DNA of 64,000 nt from Flaveria trinervia. Taxonomy: Eukaryota; Streptophyta; Magnoliopsida; Asterales; Asteraceae. Location: positions 76,255,533-76,319,532 of the forward strand of contig CM046444.1 in assembly GCA_025506515.1 (NCBI GenBank), written 5' to 3'. Positions 22,579 through 32,379 of this stretch are shown here, one piece after another (position 1 is the first letter of the stretch; each line of letters opens with the position of its first letter). Made by a program: the position numbers and the translations under genes. The notes under the pieces were generated by a model, which did no database searches, was not told the origin of the DNA, and saw nothing but the letters and a program-made list of their open reading frames with translations.

Positions 22579-25500
22579 ATGCAGCTCAAACCACGACACA
22601 ACTGTGTAGCCTACCTCACCAAATCGCCTTTCTGGACAAAGTTCGATAACGCCATTGATCTGATGGTCCAGTCACCCTACAAAACGGCCTTCCTTCTAAA
22701 TCCCACCATTCATGATGAATCCCTTCACTAGTTTGGGACGAACGTCACCATTACCACTGGGGACAACAACACCGAGTCTCTCCAGTCGGTCGTCAACAAC
22801 CATCAAGTGGTCATCACTCCGGCAATCTTACGCCAAACCCTAAACCTGGATGATGCCAATTTTACTGCTGGGTATCCAAAGGGCACAACTGATTTATCAT
22901 TTGCCCACCATGGATATTAGGGAAACCTTAGTGCCTCTACCATTCTGAAGAAACATTTCCATGATGCAGAACGTCTTGTCATTCACATGGTAAATGTTTG
23001 TTTAGCTCCTAAGACATCCTCGTGGGACCGAATGTCTTCCAGATGGTAGCAGGTACTGTTCTCTATCCTTGAGCAACAGGACTTAAACTTTTCTGAAATC
23101 ATTTTTCTTGAACTTAAGGATATGGCCTCAAAATCTATTTCTAACCGCTGGATATTATATCCTCGGTTCATTATGGCCATAATAGAGAATCATCTGAACG
23201 CTGAGGGACTTGTTGGCCTTGGAGTCCCTGCAATGGCTGTATTGCCTGAAGTATACTCCAGGCACAACTCTGACCACACACTGAAACAGGTTGCCAACTG
23301 CGAAAACCCACGCAATTGGAACCCACAACCACCACCTCCAGAACTAGAGTCCCCTCCAATCCAAAATCCAAAAGCCAAAAAAGGCTACTCAGGAGATGAG
23401 TCCCCTTAGGATGCCCCTGTACCATAACGCAGGAGGAAACACATACTGGTATTAACCCCCCAGTTGTGTCAAAGAATCAACCAACCACAGCCGCACAGGT
23501 ATCCTCTCAAAAGGATCCTGTTGCAACCAATATTAGGGAACCCACACTGCTGGAACCTATCTTACTTGAGAGGGTTACCATTGAAGCGCACCATTCACCC
23601 CGGGTGCAATCCGCTTCTACCCAATCACCACATGCAACCGCCCCCCAAAGTCCTACATTAATTGTTGCACAAGTGCTGAGTCAGTTGCACTCCACCCCCT
23701 CCCCAGATACCAATTACAACTGGGCATACCTCTACCATGGAGGGGGAGGATCAAAGTGCATCTGATAACCCACAGCATAGGGGTTACAATGTTCCATTCC
23801 TAGTGTAGAAAAGGAGATTGGACCTTCTGGTGAGGCTGCCACTTATCCTGCTTCCGCATATGATCAGGATGTAGTTGGTACCATTACTAAGACCTTACCA
23901 CAGGCAACTGCTGATGAAGGACATAGTCCTGAGGCAGGAAGTCCCCAGTTCCAAGACAAAGGGGCACATGCTACAACTGATCTACACTCAGTGCATGTTC
24001 ATCCTGATTCTATGAGGAGGTCATGTGATTCAGTACCCACTGATGATGACCTGGGCTTCTTTTATGATGTTTTAGCCCAAAACACCATCCTGGAAGAGGA
24101 GGTGAGCAGACTCAAAAAGCTGCTTGCCAAAACTTCTAAGGATCAAAGACCATCTGCCTCTCAAACTCCACAGATGACACCATCATCTCAAGGTCTCCAA
24201 ACACAGAGCCACTCCCAAATTCTCAACCACCTGCCTCTACTTCTGGCACTATTTCTCAGGAACAGAACCCCCCTGAGCAAATAGCTGCTATCTTTCAAAA
24301 CTCCTTACCTCTCATCACACCCATAATTACTGATATAATGATCAAAACCCTGGATGAGAGGCTTCCCTCAATTATACAACCCTTGATAGAGGAAGTTGTG
24401 AGCAAAAAGCTTTCTGACAATCAAACCCTTGCAACCAATGCAACCAAAAAGGGGGAGATTCAGTCAGTGAAAGCAAAAAGGAAGAGGAGTGCAGAGAGGA
24501 AAGTGAAAGAAAAAGAGACAGAAGTGGTAAATGAGAAGGAGTTGGTTGGAGAGACTGAAAAGGAGAAGGAGAAGGAAAAGGAAAATGCCTTGGAGCTAAT
24601 GGTGAAAGAGGTTGATGCCGAACACAGCAGATCAATGGATAACATCATTGATCAGTTGTTCAGGCAAGGCCATGACACTGAACAACTTGACTCTGAAATC
24701 AGAAGATTAGAGATTGAAGAAATCCAATCTAGATGGGCAAGTTATGAGGTGTTAGAAAGAGAAAGGGTAGAGATCATGATCAGATTTATAGCGAAGTATC
24801 TTGGCAGATCATTGATCGAAATCAAGGCTTGGTCCAGGGACAGCATCTTGGCAATAACCACCAAGATCTGTTCGTCTGAAGTATACACCAAAGGGCTTGT
24901 TATTGAAGCTTTGAATGAAGCGGGTGCTAGGAGCAGGACTGAACTAGCCAAGCAATCTAAAGCCACACTCACCTCAAAAATGCTAAAACAACCTGTCAAC
25001 ATTCCCACACCAAAACCACCAAAACAACCACCCACTAAAACAATCCCTTTACCCCAAAAACCATCAAAAACACACCCACCAAACCAACTCCCTCACCCTC
25101 AAAACCAATAGCCGATGATGTACCCCAGAAGAAGAAAAGAAGGGTATTGAGGCTAGAAGATGATGAAAAAGATGATGATGAAGATAGGCTGCCACTCGCA
25201 GCTGTTATACAGTTGACGAAGGCCACAAGTCAGTCCCCAACAATTACTCCTCAAACCCAAAGACAAATTGTGAAAGTGAAGCTAGAAGAAGAAGAACTTC
25301 ACAAACAACACGATGAGGAATTGTTGAGGAGGGTTGACAAAGCTTATGCAGCCACATCTTCTATCATCAACATGAAGAAGCAAGCTCTCAGATTATACAC
25401 TCTTAAGCATACATTTCAATATCAAAAGGAGAGAGTAAGGATTTGGCCTGATCCCAGGGTGTCTCACAAGATTCACAAGAAAAACATTCCATAGAGATAC

Positions 25501-25905
25501 ATTGGCCAGGTGAAAAAGATTGTAGATGAAGTGATCTCCCTGGTCTTTGTAGTATCACCCTGGGAAATCCTAGAGGACTTCAAGAAAGCTTATAAAGCTA
25601 ACCAAACCCCACAGAAGATGCTTGAAAATAAAATGGTGAAAAAGGGGTTAGTTTATAAGAGGCTTGAAGAAGTCAGGAAGAATGAGCTCCAGTTGTTACT
25701 TGAGGGTAATCACCCTGATGAGTTTGCTTATAGAATAATAACAACTCTGGAGCTAAAGAATGGGAAACAAGCCAAATACCTATCTGAGTACTATGGGCCA
25801 GAATCTTTATTTGAAGGAGGTGCTGAAGAGCTGACCATGGAGGAACAAATTACCTTCCTAGAGGCCTATACAAGAGAGTCATATAGACTCATAGTGGGGA
25901 AGTAG
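22579..25905 (+). pseudogene. Additional ORF (aORF) of E4, ~1,109 codons, broken
   Basis: This sense-strand ORF lies between pol and the 3' LTR and is not a known copia protein. The start is set by the sister copies (M-Q-L-K-P-R-H-N-C-V-A-Y-L). N-terminal domain: about 22579-23410, with I-D-L-M-V near the start and a block ending Y-P-R-F at 23158-23169. A Pro/Ser-rich linker runs to ~24300. A Lys/Glu-rich, coiled-coil-like segment (24338-24900) includes D-N-I-I-D-Q-L-F-R-Q-G. A Pro-rich basic stretch and a short acidic run follow. C-terminal domain: ~25400-25905, with V-V-S-P-W-E-I-L, H-P-D-E-F-A-Y and Y-L-S-E-Y-Y-G-P. Stops include TAG at 22729, ~22918, ~23047, ~23407 and 25492; two frameshifts lie between 23410 and 25147. 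No signal peptide or membrane span is evident, which argues against an envelope-like protein. Function unknown. Confidence 0.8.
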
Positions 25906-26111
25906 ATCTCATGAATGGGGTAACAGCTCTGTGTCCAGTTCCCCAAGACAGAGTTCCCATACATACTTTTCCAATGAAATCATTGAGACTACTTCCAGGC
26001 TGGAGCTTACAAGGGTCACTTCTGAGCTGGTCTAGAATACAAAAAGACCAATCATTCTGCCATAATAAGTGGGACATCTTCAATAAGTTTAGAGGTTTTG
26101 GCTGCATTGGT
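25906..26111 (+). other. 3' untranslated stretch between aORF and PPT (E4)
   Basis: About 200 bases are conserved with E5 and E6 (phrases such as TCCAGTTCCCCAAGACAGAG), although non-coding in the aORF frame. Short ORFs here are not supported by the sister copies. Confidence 0.5.
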
Positions 26112-26123
26112 TCAGGGGGAGTT
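26112..26123 (+). other. Polypurine tract of E4
   Basis: CAGGGGGAGTT directly before the 3' LTR TG. It primes plus-strand synthesis in LTR elements. The same tract precedes the E5 and E6 3' LTRs. Confidence 0.88.
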
Positions 26124-26897
26124 TGTAGGACCAAAAGAACCAATAAGCCGGATCAGAAAAACCTCTAAGTCCCACAGACATCACAACAACTGCTGAAGAC
26201 TTGATCAGCTGTTTCATAAAGTCTGAAGATCAACAGCTAAAGTCTAAAGTACTGAAGAACAACTGCTGAAGTACAAAAACTGAAGACATCAGCTGAAGAC
26301 AACAGCTAAAGACATCAGCTGAAGACAACAGCTGAAGACATCAGCTGATGACAACAGCTGAAGACATCAGCTGATGACAACAACTGAAGTTCAAGTACAA
26401 CTACCGAAGCCTTCAGAGTTTGTTACAACAGCTGAAGAAGCATTCTTCAGTTGTTGTGATGTTTCCTTTTAGTAGTTTTCTGTTTATTTCAGTATTTGTA
26501 AAACTACTGAAGAGCATGTTCTTCAGTCGTTGTAGTTTCAGTAGTTGTAGTGATAGTTAACACTAAGTATTTTGGTAAGGAGATGTCAGCTGTTTGACAT
26601 CTTCAGTACTTGTGTTAACTATTAGTAGTTTGAATAATTCTGTTAGATGTCACTATCAAGTGACATCAGCAGACGTCACATCTCCTATATAAGAGATGTT
26701 GACCTAATTGTATGTGTGACATTCTGTTACCACGAAAGCAAATATTGAATGAAATATATTTTGCAGAATTCTCTTTGTCTATAACCGTTTGTTCTTACAT
26801 CGAATATCTTTTGTGTTCTTGTGAATTTGCTAATTCATTGTTTGTTCTGCGCTGCTATACTCTCAAATCAATCAAACGTAGATCACTAATCCTAACA
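26124..26897 (+). repeat. 3' LTR of E4 (774 bp)
   Basis: Runs TGTAGGACC...AATCCTAACA, colinear with 14484-15270. TATATAA lies near 26686. It is followed by TGTGA. Confidence 0.95.
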
Positions 26898-26902
26898 TGT
26901 GA
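26898..26902. repeat. Right target-site duplication of E4 (TGTGA)
   Basis: Matches 14479-14483 exactly. E3 LTR sequence resumes after it. Confidence 0.95.
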
Positions 26903-27630
26903 TAAACTACCTTTCCCAGCTTAACTGTCGACCAAAGAAGGGTGATTGGATGCTAGAATTTCGGCCAAAACTCCAAGGAAGGAGCCCTCAAGCTTGTATA
27001 CCCCAAGCCTCCTTGCAAAGCACCTTCTTGTTAGGAAGAATCAACACCAAAACCAACCAAAATAGCTCTCAAAACTCCTTATGCTGCTGCTCCTGGCCGT
27101 AGCTTTTGAGAGAGAGAGAGAGAGATCCCCTTTTGGTGTTCTTGCATGTATTGAGATAGGAGAGGAAAAGTAAAACAAGACAAGTATTGATGTGTTTTAC
27201 TATCAAGGCCAAGGACCCAATGAAATAAAGGGGGGGGGGCGGCCGAAAATTTTTAAAAGGGAGGCTTCCCTCATATAAAATTTAACACACACATATATTA
27301 TTTAGTCTTGTAACTAGTTTATGCAATTAGCCATTTAATTGCATAAGTAGTATACTCTCACTATTATTTGGTGTTATCCAACTAATTTAGATAAGACATC
27401 AAATAATATTATTGAACAAAATATTATACTAATAAGGTGTTCATTCTCATATGCAACTTATTTAGAAAAACCCACTTTCTAAATTGGTGTAAATATTTAA
27501 TTGCATGATCATATCATCAATTAAATATTAACGGGTGTTTGCTAAGCTTGTTAGTGGGTATAACCCGACTTGGATCATTACGTACGAACCACATCAAATT
27601 CTATGTGTCTTGGGCATATAGAACCCTACA
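26898..27630 (-). repeat. 5' LTR of E3, distal part
   Basis: Continuation of the split E3 LTR. Ends placed at TGTAGGGTTC (minus strand, 27630) because the LTR then reads TGT...ACA; this outer end is an inference. It includes an 18-base GA run (27108-27125) and ten consecutive G (27230-27239). A possible minus-strand TATATGAGG lies near 27275-27267. No gene is seen. Confidence 0.55.
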
Positions 27631-28239
27631 CCAATGTGTGTCAAAATTTGTCTAAGGATTTAGAGGACAAGTATACTGACAATCATCGTGAGATGCAACT
27701 CTTGAAAGTCAAAACCATTGTGTGCATCTGGTAACACTAGTATGATTTCCTAAACATGCTGATGACTCTTGATGAAAACCAGAATCTAGCATAAAAAAGC
27801 TTTGGTAAAATGTCCCAAATGATTTGATAAACCTGTATGATTCTATAATGAATAATTCCAGTTATGATCAAAGTAACTAGAGGTTACACTATCGAAGAAA
27901 AATCTGGTAGATACTTATCTTAGGATTTCAACCACACACAAAACTACAAAATCATGTTTTCAGCTTTATTTTATTTCTAGTTGTATAATTTATTTACTTT
28001 CACTTTATTTAGTATGTAAATGTCAGACTATGCATCGGAAGTCAATCTGGGAATCACTCAATAAAAAGGTCACGTCTTAGGTGACCAATGGGACTTTCAA
28101 ATGTAAAAAGGTCATGTCTGAGGTGATCAATAGTTTTCTAAGTTAAAATGGTCATGTCTGAGATGATCAATGGTCAAAATGTATTATCAATAAATAAAAT
28201 TGTTAAGTGTATGAATGGTCATAATGTCAAACTCATAAG
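27631..28239. other. AT-rich stretch outside E3, no gene seen
   Basis: No protein is supported. Near the end, three copies of a GGTCATGTCTGAGGTGATCA-like motif start at about 28066, 28108 and 28147 (spacing about 41). These resemble a repeat array of an LTR and probably belong to E8. The rest shows no match to other parts of the window. Confidence 0.45.
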
Positions 28240-28545
28240 TATGAGCCATTCGCACGACTAGATCATGAGTATGGGCTAGTCGTAAGATTGGACGATGCAT
28301 ATGAGGCCAATCGCATGACTAAACCACGAGTATGGACCAGTCGTACAATTGGACCATCAGCATGGGTCAATCCATACGATTGGTTCATCAGAATGAACCA
28401 ATCCCACGAATGGTGGTGATCGAATGAGTCGGTCGCACGACTGAAACCTAGTCAGGTAAATGAAGGTGACCGACGTAGCCAATCGCACGACTACGCTCCA
28501 ATCACATGAATGAAGAGTGTGACTGGGTCTAGTCGCTCGATTGAA
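28240..28545 (+). repeat. E8 array 1: 30-bp tandem units
   Basis: Units with a TATGGGCCAGTCGCACGA-like core start at about 28240, 28270, 28300, 28331, 28360, 28390 and 28421, so the period is 30 with one-base drift. The core is partly self-complementary (AGTCG...CGACT). The sequence is unrelated to the 76-bp array but sits in an equivalent place, upstream of a TATA box. Confidence 0.8.
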
Positions 28546-28556
28546 GTCATACTCAG

Positions 28557-28564
28557 TATAAATA
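28557..28564 (+). promoter_or_regulatory. TATA box after E8 array 1
   Basis: TATAAATA followed by GGGCTAAAG, within ~15 bp of the end of the 30-bp array. It could be an LTR promoter or an internal promoter. A CCCTAACA near 28750-28757 could be an LTR end, but no initiator-Met PBS follows it. Confidence 0.5.
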
Positions 28565-28959
28565 GGGCTAAAGTCGGTCGCATATGTTCATCACACCTCA
28601 ATCACCCTAAAATCGCCCGATAGTAGCGAAACTCTGCCAAAAATCTAATAGAATTGATTTCCCTTCACATTATGATACTAACGAGTTGTTACATCTTCTG
28701 TGGGTAATAAACGATCTATCTCGCACAAAATGCACCGTGAAATCTAACCCTAACAGGCCTAAACTGTTTAAAATCAAGAAATAAGGCAAAATAAAAGAAT
28801 AGAACACATAAACGTGCAAACTGGTTTAATTGAAAGACTTAATATGACAATTAGGGTTCCCGCAAGTCTAAATAACCTAACCGTAACGTTTAGTTTCTAT
28901 TTTTGACCTAGATTCAGGATTAACGGGTCGAACAGAGACATATACGTCTGGTCACTCCA
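28565..28959. other. E8 interval between the two 30-bp arrays
   Basis: About 390 bases without ORF or repeats. By position it could be an untranslated leader or the U5 and start of an internal region. I cannot assign it. Confidence 0.4.
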
Positions 28960-29205
28960 AATGAACTTCAATTGCATGATTGAATTGGGCGAATGACACA
29001 ATCGGCCTAATGAACTAGGCGTATGAGATCAGTCACCCAATTGAACTTACACGTAGGCTTAATCGCCCGATTGAAGTTATTCGCATACTCGGTCGCTAGA
29101 TTAAAGTTAGTCGCATACTGAGTCGCCCGATTGAAGTCAGTCGCATACTCAGTCACCAGACTGAACTCAGTCGAATGGTTCAATCGCACGATTGAACTAG
29201 TCTGA
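28960..29205 (+). repeat. E8 array 2: 30-bp tandem units
   Basis: TCGCATACT recurs at 29081, 29111 and 29141, with a variant at 29171, exactly 30 apart. Less regular units extend upstream. The unit resembles array 1 (AGTCGCNCGATTGAA). The ORF that follows starts about 80 bp downstream. Confidence 0.8.
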
Positions 29206-29280
29206 TGTCAAGACAGTTTAAGGTTCAACAGTTTCTGTTATGGACAAATCTAATGTTTGTGTGTCTTGTGTTACAAAAAC

Positions 29281-31033
29281 ATGGCAGAGAAGTGGATCGT
29301 TAACACCAAGCACAATATTTGTGCTCATCTGGATGCCACGACTAGGAATGCTACAAATTTTGTTTGCGTCATTACATTTCTTAGGAGATCTAGGATCTAC
29401 ACGGCTATATATACACCATGCACACCCTACCGGTGCATCAGTTGACAGATCCACAGAGCCTTACAGCATACGCAACAACATTTTTGGGCATGTGATAGAG
29501 GTAACAGCAGCAGACCTCTGATGAATTCTGGATCTGGGTGATGATGTTGCTCACCCGACCAGGTTACACCCCTTGACGGTTCGAGGATGCTTCCTCATGA
29601 TGAAGTACTCTGGGGGCATCAATGCAGGGGTGCTGAACAAAAGCAACCTGTGTCTCCAGCTTAAGTACTTAGCATACGTCATTCTGAGGTACATTGCATC
29701 GAGGAAGGGTGGATTTGATGACCTCTCTGACCAAATCCAGAATGCCAAAGTGGCACTGGTACTAAACCACCCCTTCAGCTTCTCCAATATGATTTTTACA
29801 TACATGATCGAGAACCTAGAGGCCAAAGGGAAAGAGAGCTTTTGTATGTATCCTCGATTCTTACAGCTAACTATAGATGAGAAGCTTCCCCAATTGCCTA
29901 AGAAGAAGGATGATGCAGTGATGTTAGAGGTGATGGATGACACCACTATAGGTAGGATGAAGGTGTACGTGGGGTAGCACATGAAGCCCCCTGTAAGGAT
30001 GTTATTTGGGCATTTGGCCTGGGAAGACTATGTGCTGCCTGCAAAGAGGAGTGGCGCCACGATGATAGCGACTTGGAAGTTGAGCTGATTACTCTACCCT
30101 CCGATGACTCCGACAGAGATGACCACAATGATGATCAAGGAGGTGATGATCAGGGTGGACCTGAGTCTGCTCCTATTCACCCTGAGTTCAAGATGGAGGC
30201 GGAGGAAGAGACCGATGATGAGCCACTACCGCGAACGGTGGGGAGTCGGGTCGTAGCCACAGAAGGAGGTCTTAGGGCGGTAAGTGGACGCCAAGGTGAG
30301 TCTGGGGAGGCTTCTACTGATCCATCTTACACCCCAGACCTGCCCATTAGCCAAGGGGGAGCCATTGTATCCAAAGGCTCAAGAGGAAGAGAATGGTTCA
30401 CCCCTATGGCAAAAAGAGGAAGAGACAGAGATTCATATTGACCACATCTACTCCCAGTGCCAGTGCCACCACTGCAGCCACCACCACCACATCCACATCT
30501 ACCACAGCTACCACCACCACGACCACTACCACACCACCTATCACTACCACACTCCCTTCCACCACCACTATAAACCACCCACTCATATACCACCACCCAT
30601 ATTCATCACTACCACCACCAGCCACCAAGCTGGACCATCATCCCACCCTACATTCACTACATGATCATCTATGCCCCCATTAGGGAAGAGGAACAGCTGT
30701 CACCACTCAACCAAATGGTGGTGAAGCTGGTGGATACTCATGAAGAGAAGACTGCCTAACTACGTCAGCTTATGGAGATAAATGCTACCCAAGCACAACA
30801 GATCTCACCGCAGGCTCAGCAAATTGCCTAACTCTAGGATGATAAAGTCCAATGAGCAAAGAGAATAAAGGAGTTGGAGGCTTCCAACAAGACCATCATG
30901 CTCCAGTTAAAGGGATCAAAAGATGAGCCGCTCAAGATCAGAGAAGGAAATGATGATGATGAGGCCGATGAAGATGATGATAGTGATGATGATGATGAGG
31001 CCAGTGATGAGGAAGAGACAAGGGAAAGGCAGA

Positions 31034-31065
<32 letters not shown>

Positions 31066-31194
31066 GGAGATGTAGCTGCATCTGCCTCAGCTAAAGGTCA
31101 AGAGAGACGTACCAAGAGAAATCAAGACCAAGGAGCTTCATCTTCTGCCTTACCTACTGACACGCCTGCTATTCAGGGCAAAATTAATGAGTAG
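29281..31194 (+). pseudogene. E8 additional ORF, N-terminal and acidic parts, broken
   Basis: A candidate ATG at 29281 opens M-A-E-K-W-I-V-N-T-K-H-N-I-C-A-H-L. The pattern H-N-x-C-A-x-L then I-x-F-L resembles the start of the E4 aORF. Frames then shift. 29573-29977 is clean and carries F-S-F-S-N-M-I-F and, 25 residues later, Y-P-R-F at 29849-29860, with the same spacing as in the E4 aORF. Beyond 30073 come an acidic segment (30073-30441), a Thr/Pro-rich low-complexity tract (~30440-30680), a short helical stretch, and a strongly acidic Asp/Glu run (30940-31070) ending at a stop at 31192-31194. There are multiple stops, some TAG. I read this as a distant homologue of the family aORF. Function unknown. 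Confidence 0.6.
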
Positions 31195-31409
31195 ACATTT
31201 ATGTATTTGAAAACTTTTGTACTTGAACCGTCTATTAATATTATATTATTAATGTTTATATATCTTTATCAAATGTTTGATTGTCTTGATTAATTACTAA
31301 CAAGTGATGTGTTACATGTTTAAATCAAGCAGATCAATCATCTTAGCAAGAGGAGTATGATGTTACTCCCCTTTAGCAAATCAAGTCTCAACTTATAGTT
31401 ATTCTTGAT
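31195..31409. other. AT-rich gap between E8 ORF parts
   Basis: TA-rich with several stops in all frames. It could be an intron, a 3' end or degraded linker. Nothing else is seen. Confidence 0.35.
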
Positions 31410-32374
31410 TTGCGAGGGATAGTCAGAAGGTATGTAAGCTATACTCCTGAGAAAGGAGAAATCATTCATGACCTTACTGATGACCAGCTTGTTAAGATGT
31501 TTCGGCTCAACCCTGACGAGATTGTCAAGGACACTCCTACTTTTGAAGTTACCAGTGATGCTAAGCTCAAAGACATATATAAAATCAAGATCCAGGACCT
31601 CACTGCTCATCATTATCCAGAGTATGCTGACAGAGAGGGAAATGTAGTCCCCAATCTGGGTGATACTCTCGTCAGTGATACATTTGCAAAACTGGATCAA
31701 ATGGAGCAATAGTCCAAAAAGAATAAGGGTCAAGCCCAAGCCTCAGACGCTGATGTCAACATCAAAAAGGCTGAATGGGCAGCCTATTTTGTTGAGATCC
31801 GAGCCATGCGCATTGTACTAAAGCCTAATGTCTACACCAAGCTGTACAAAGTAAAGAAACACTTAAAGGTGTCAGGCAAAATCATTGCTTGGGCTTTTTT
31901 GGAGGATCTAAATTTTTATGTCGTGAAGAGGGAAAAGGGCATAGAGTACTTTATATTCCCACACGATCTAAAGACTCTACCTGGATTTGAGCTCAACTAG
32001 CTGGCACGCCTGAATTCGCTATATGCTAATCCAAAGAAAATGTCATGTTGGTTTGAGGCTGCATTGAGGAAAGAGTACCACACGAGGTGGGTTAACTTCA
32101 GACTTCAATAACCGATGAGATACATCAGACAGTCTGAAGTTGATTCCATTACTGGAAAGCCTAAGATATTGCTGATGTGGAGTCCTCCGCGCACAATGTC
32201 CAGAATCCCTCTAAGGGAAATGCCACAAAACTTCCCTCTACACTTCAAGTGGTGGTAGTACGATTGGAGAACAAGTGAAGCGGTCATAGTTTTACAAAAG
32301 GAGAGCCAAATGGATACTATCCGGGTATTTGACCCAATGTGGCTGACCAACTTGTCTGCTGATGATGTTATACT
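31410..32374 (+). pseudogene. E8 downstream ORF, one frame with five stops, cut by E5/E7 insertion
   Basis: One reading frame continues from 31410 to the insertion point at 32374, with five stops (TAG at 31710, TAG at 31998, then TAA near 32108, TAG near 32257 and none after until the break in the stretch ending V-F-D-P-M-W-L-T-N-L-S-A-D-D-V). It reads …GEIIHDLTDDQLVKMFRLNP…, then …KVSGKIIAWAFLEDLNFYVV…IEYFIFPHDLKTLPGFEL, then …KILLMWSPPRTMSRIPLRE. I do not recognise a characterised domain. It may be the C-terminal part of the upstream ORF or a second protein. The continuation should lie beyond E7, outside the window. The count of stops is read by eye and may be off by one. Confidence 0.5.
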
Positions 32375-32379
32375 TGTTG
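32375..32379. repeat. Left target-site duplication of E5 (TGTTG)
   Basis: TGTTG precedes the E5 5' LTR. Its partner can be either 57245-57249 or 58177-58181, because each following LTR also begins TGTTG. Confidence 0.65.

Larger units (their letters stand above)
14484..26897 (+). mobile_element. E4: complete Ty1/copia retrotransposon with additional ORF, subfamily B (12.4 kb)
   Basis: The only full-length, uninterrupted plus-strand copy, with both LTRs, PBS, PPT and a perfect 5-bp target duplication. Order: LTR 14484-15270, PBS 15273, gag 15496-18301, pol to 21642, repeat array, TATA box 22488, aORF 22579-25905, PPT 26112, LTR 26124-26897. Within the first ~190 bases the two LTRs differ at about ten positions, so the insertion is not recent. 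All ORFs are broken. Confidence 0.96.
12179..27630 (-). mobile_element. E3: unrelated Ty1/copia element, 5' part, split by E2 and E4
   Basis: Minus-strand copia gag (12809-12179), a long leader, a diverged PBS (14255-14243) and a 5' LTR cut in two by E4 (14260-14483 and 26898-27630). Its gag and LTR share no obvious sequence with the E1/E4/E5 family. The rest of the element should lie left of E2 and E1, outside the window. Confidence 0.8.

Noticed and set aside
22579..25905. aORF as an envelope-like protein
   Set aside because: No signal peptide, no membrane-spanning segment and no furin-type site are visible. The middle is highly charged and the linkers are Pro/Ser-rich.
27108..27125. GA run as a regulatory microsatellite
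   Set aside because: A simple repeat inside a decayed LTR; nothing else supports a role.
28565..28960. LTR end and PBS of E8 after CCCTAACA near 28757
   Set aside because: No initiator-Met PBS or other convincing tRNA complement follows, so the LTR limits of E8 were left open.
30284..30664. His-rich ORF (126 codons) over the CCACCA tract
   Set aside because: Frame shadow of a low-complexity tract. The Thr/Pro-rich frame fits the E8 ORF better.
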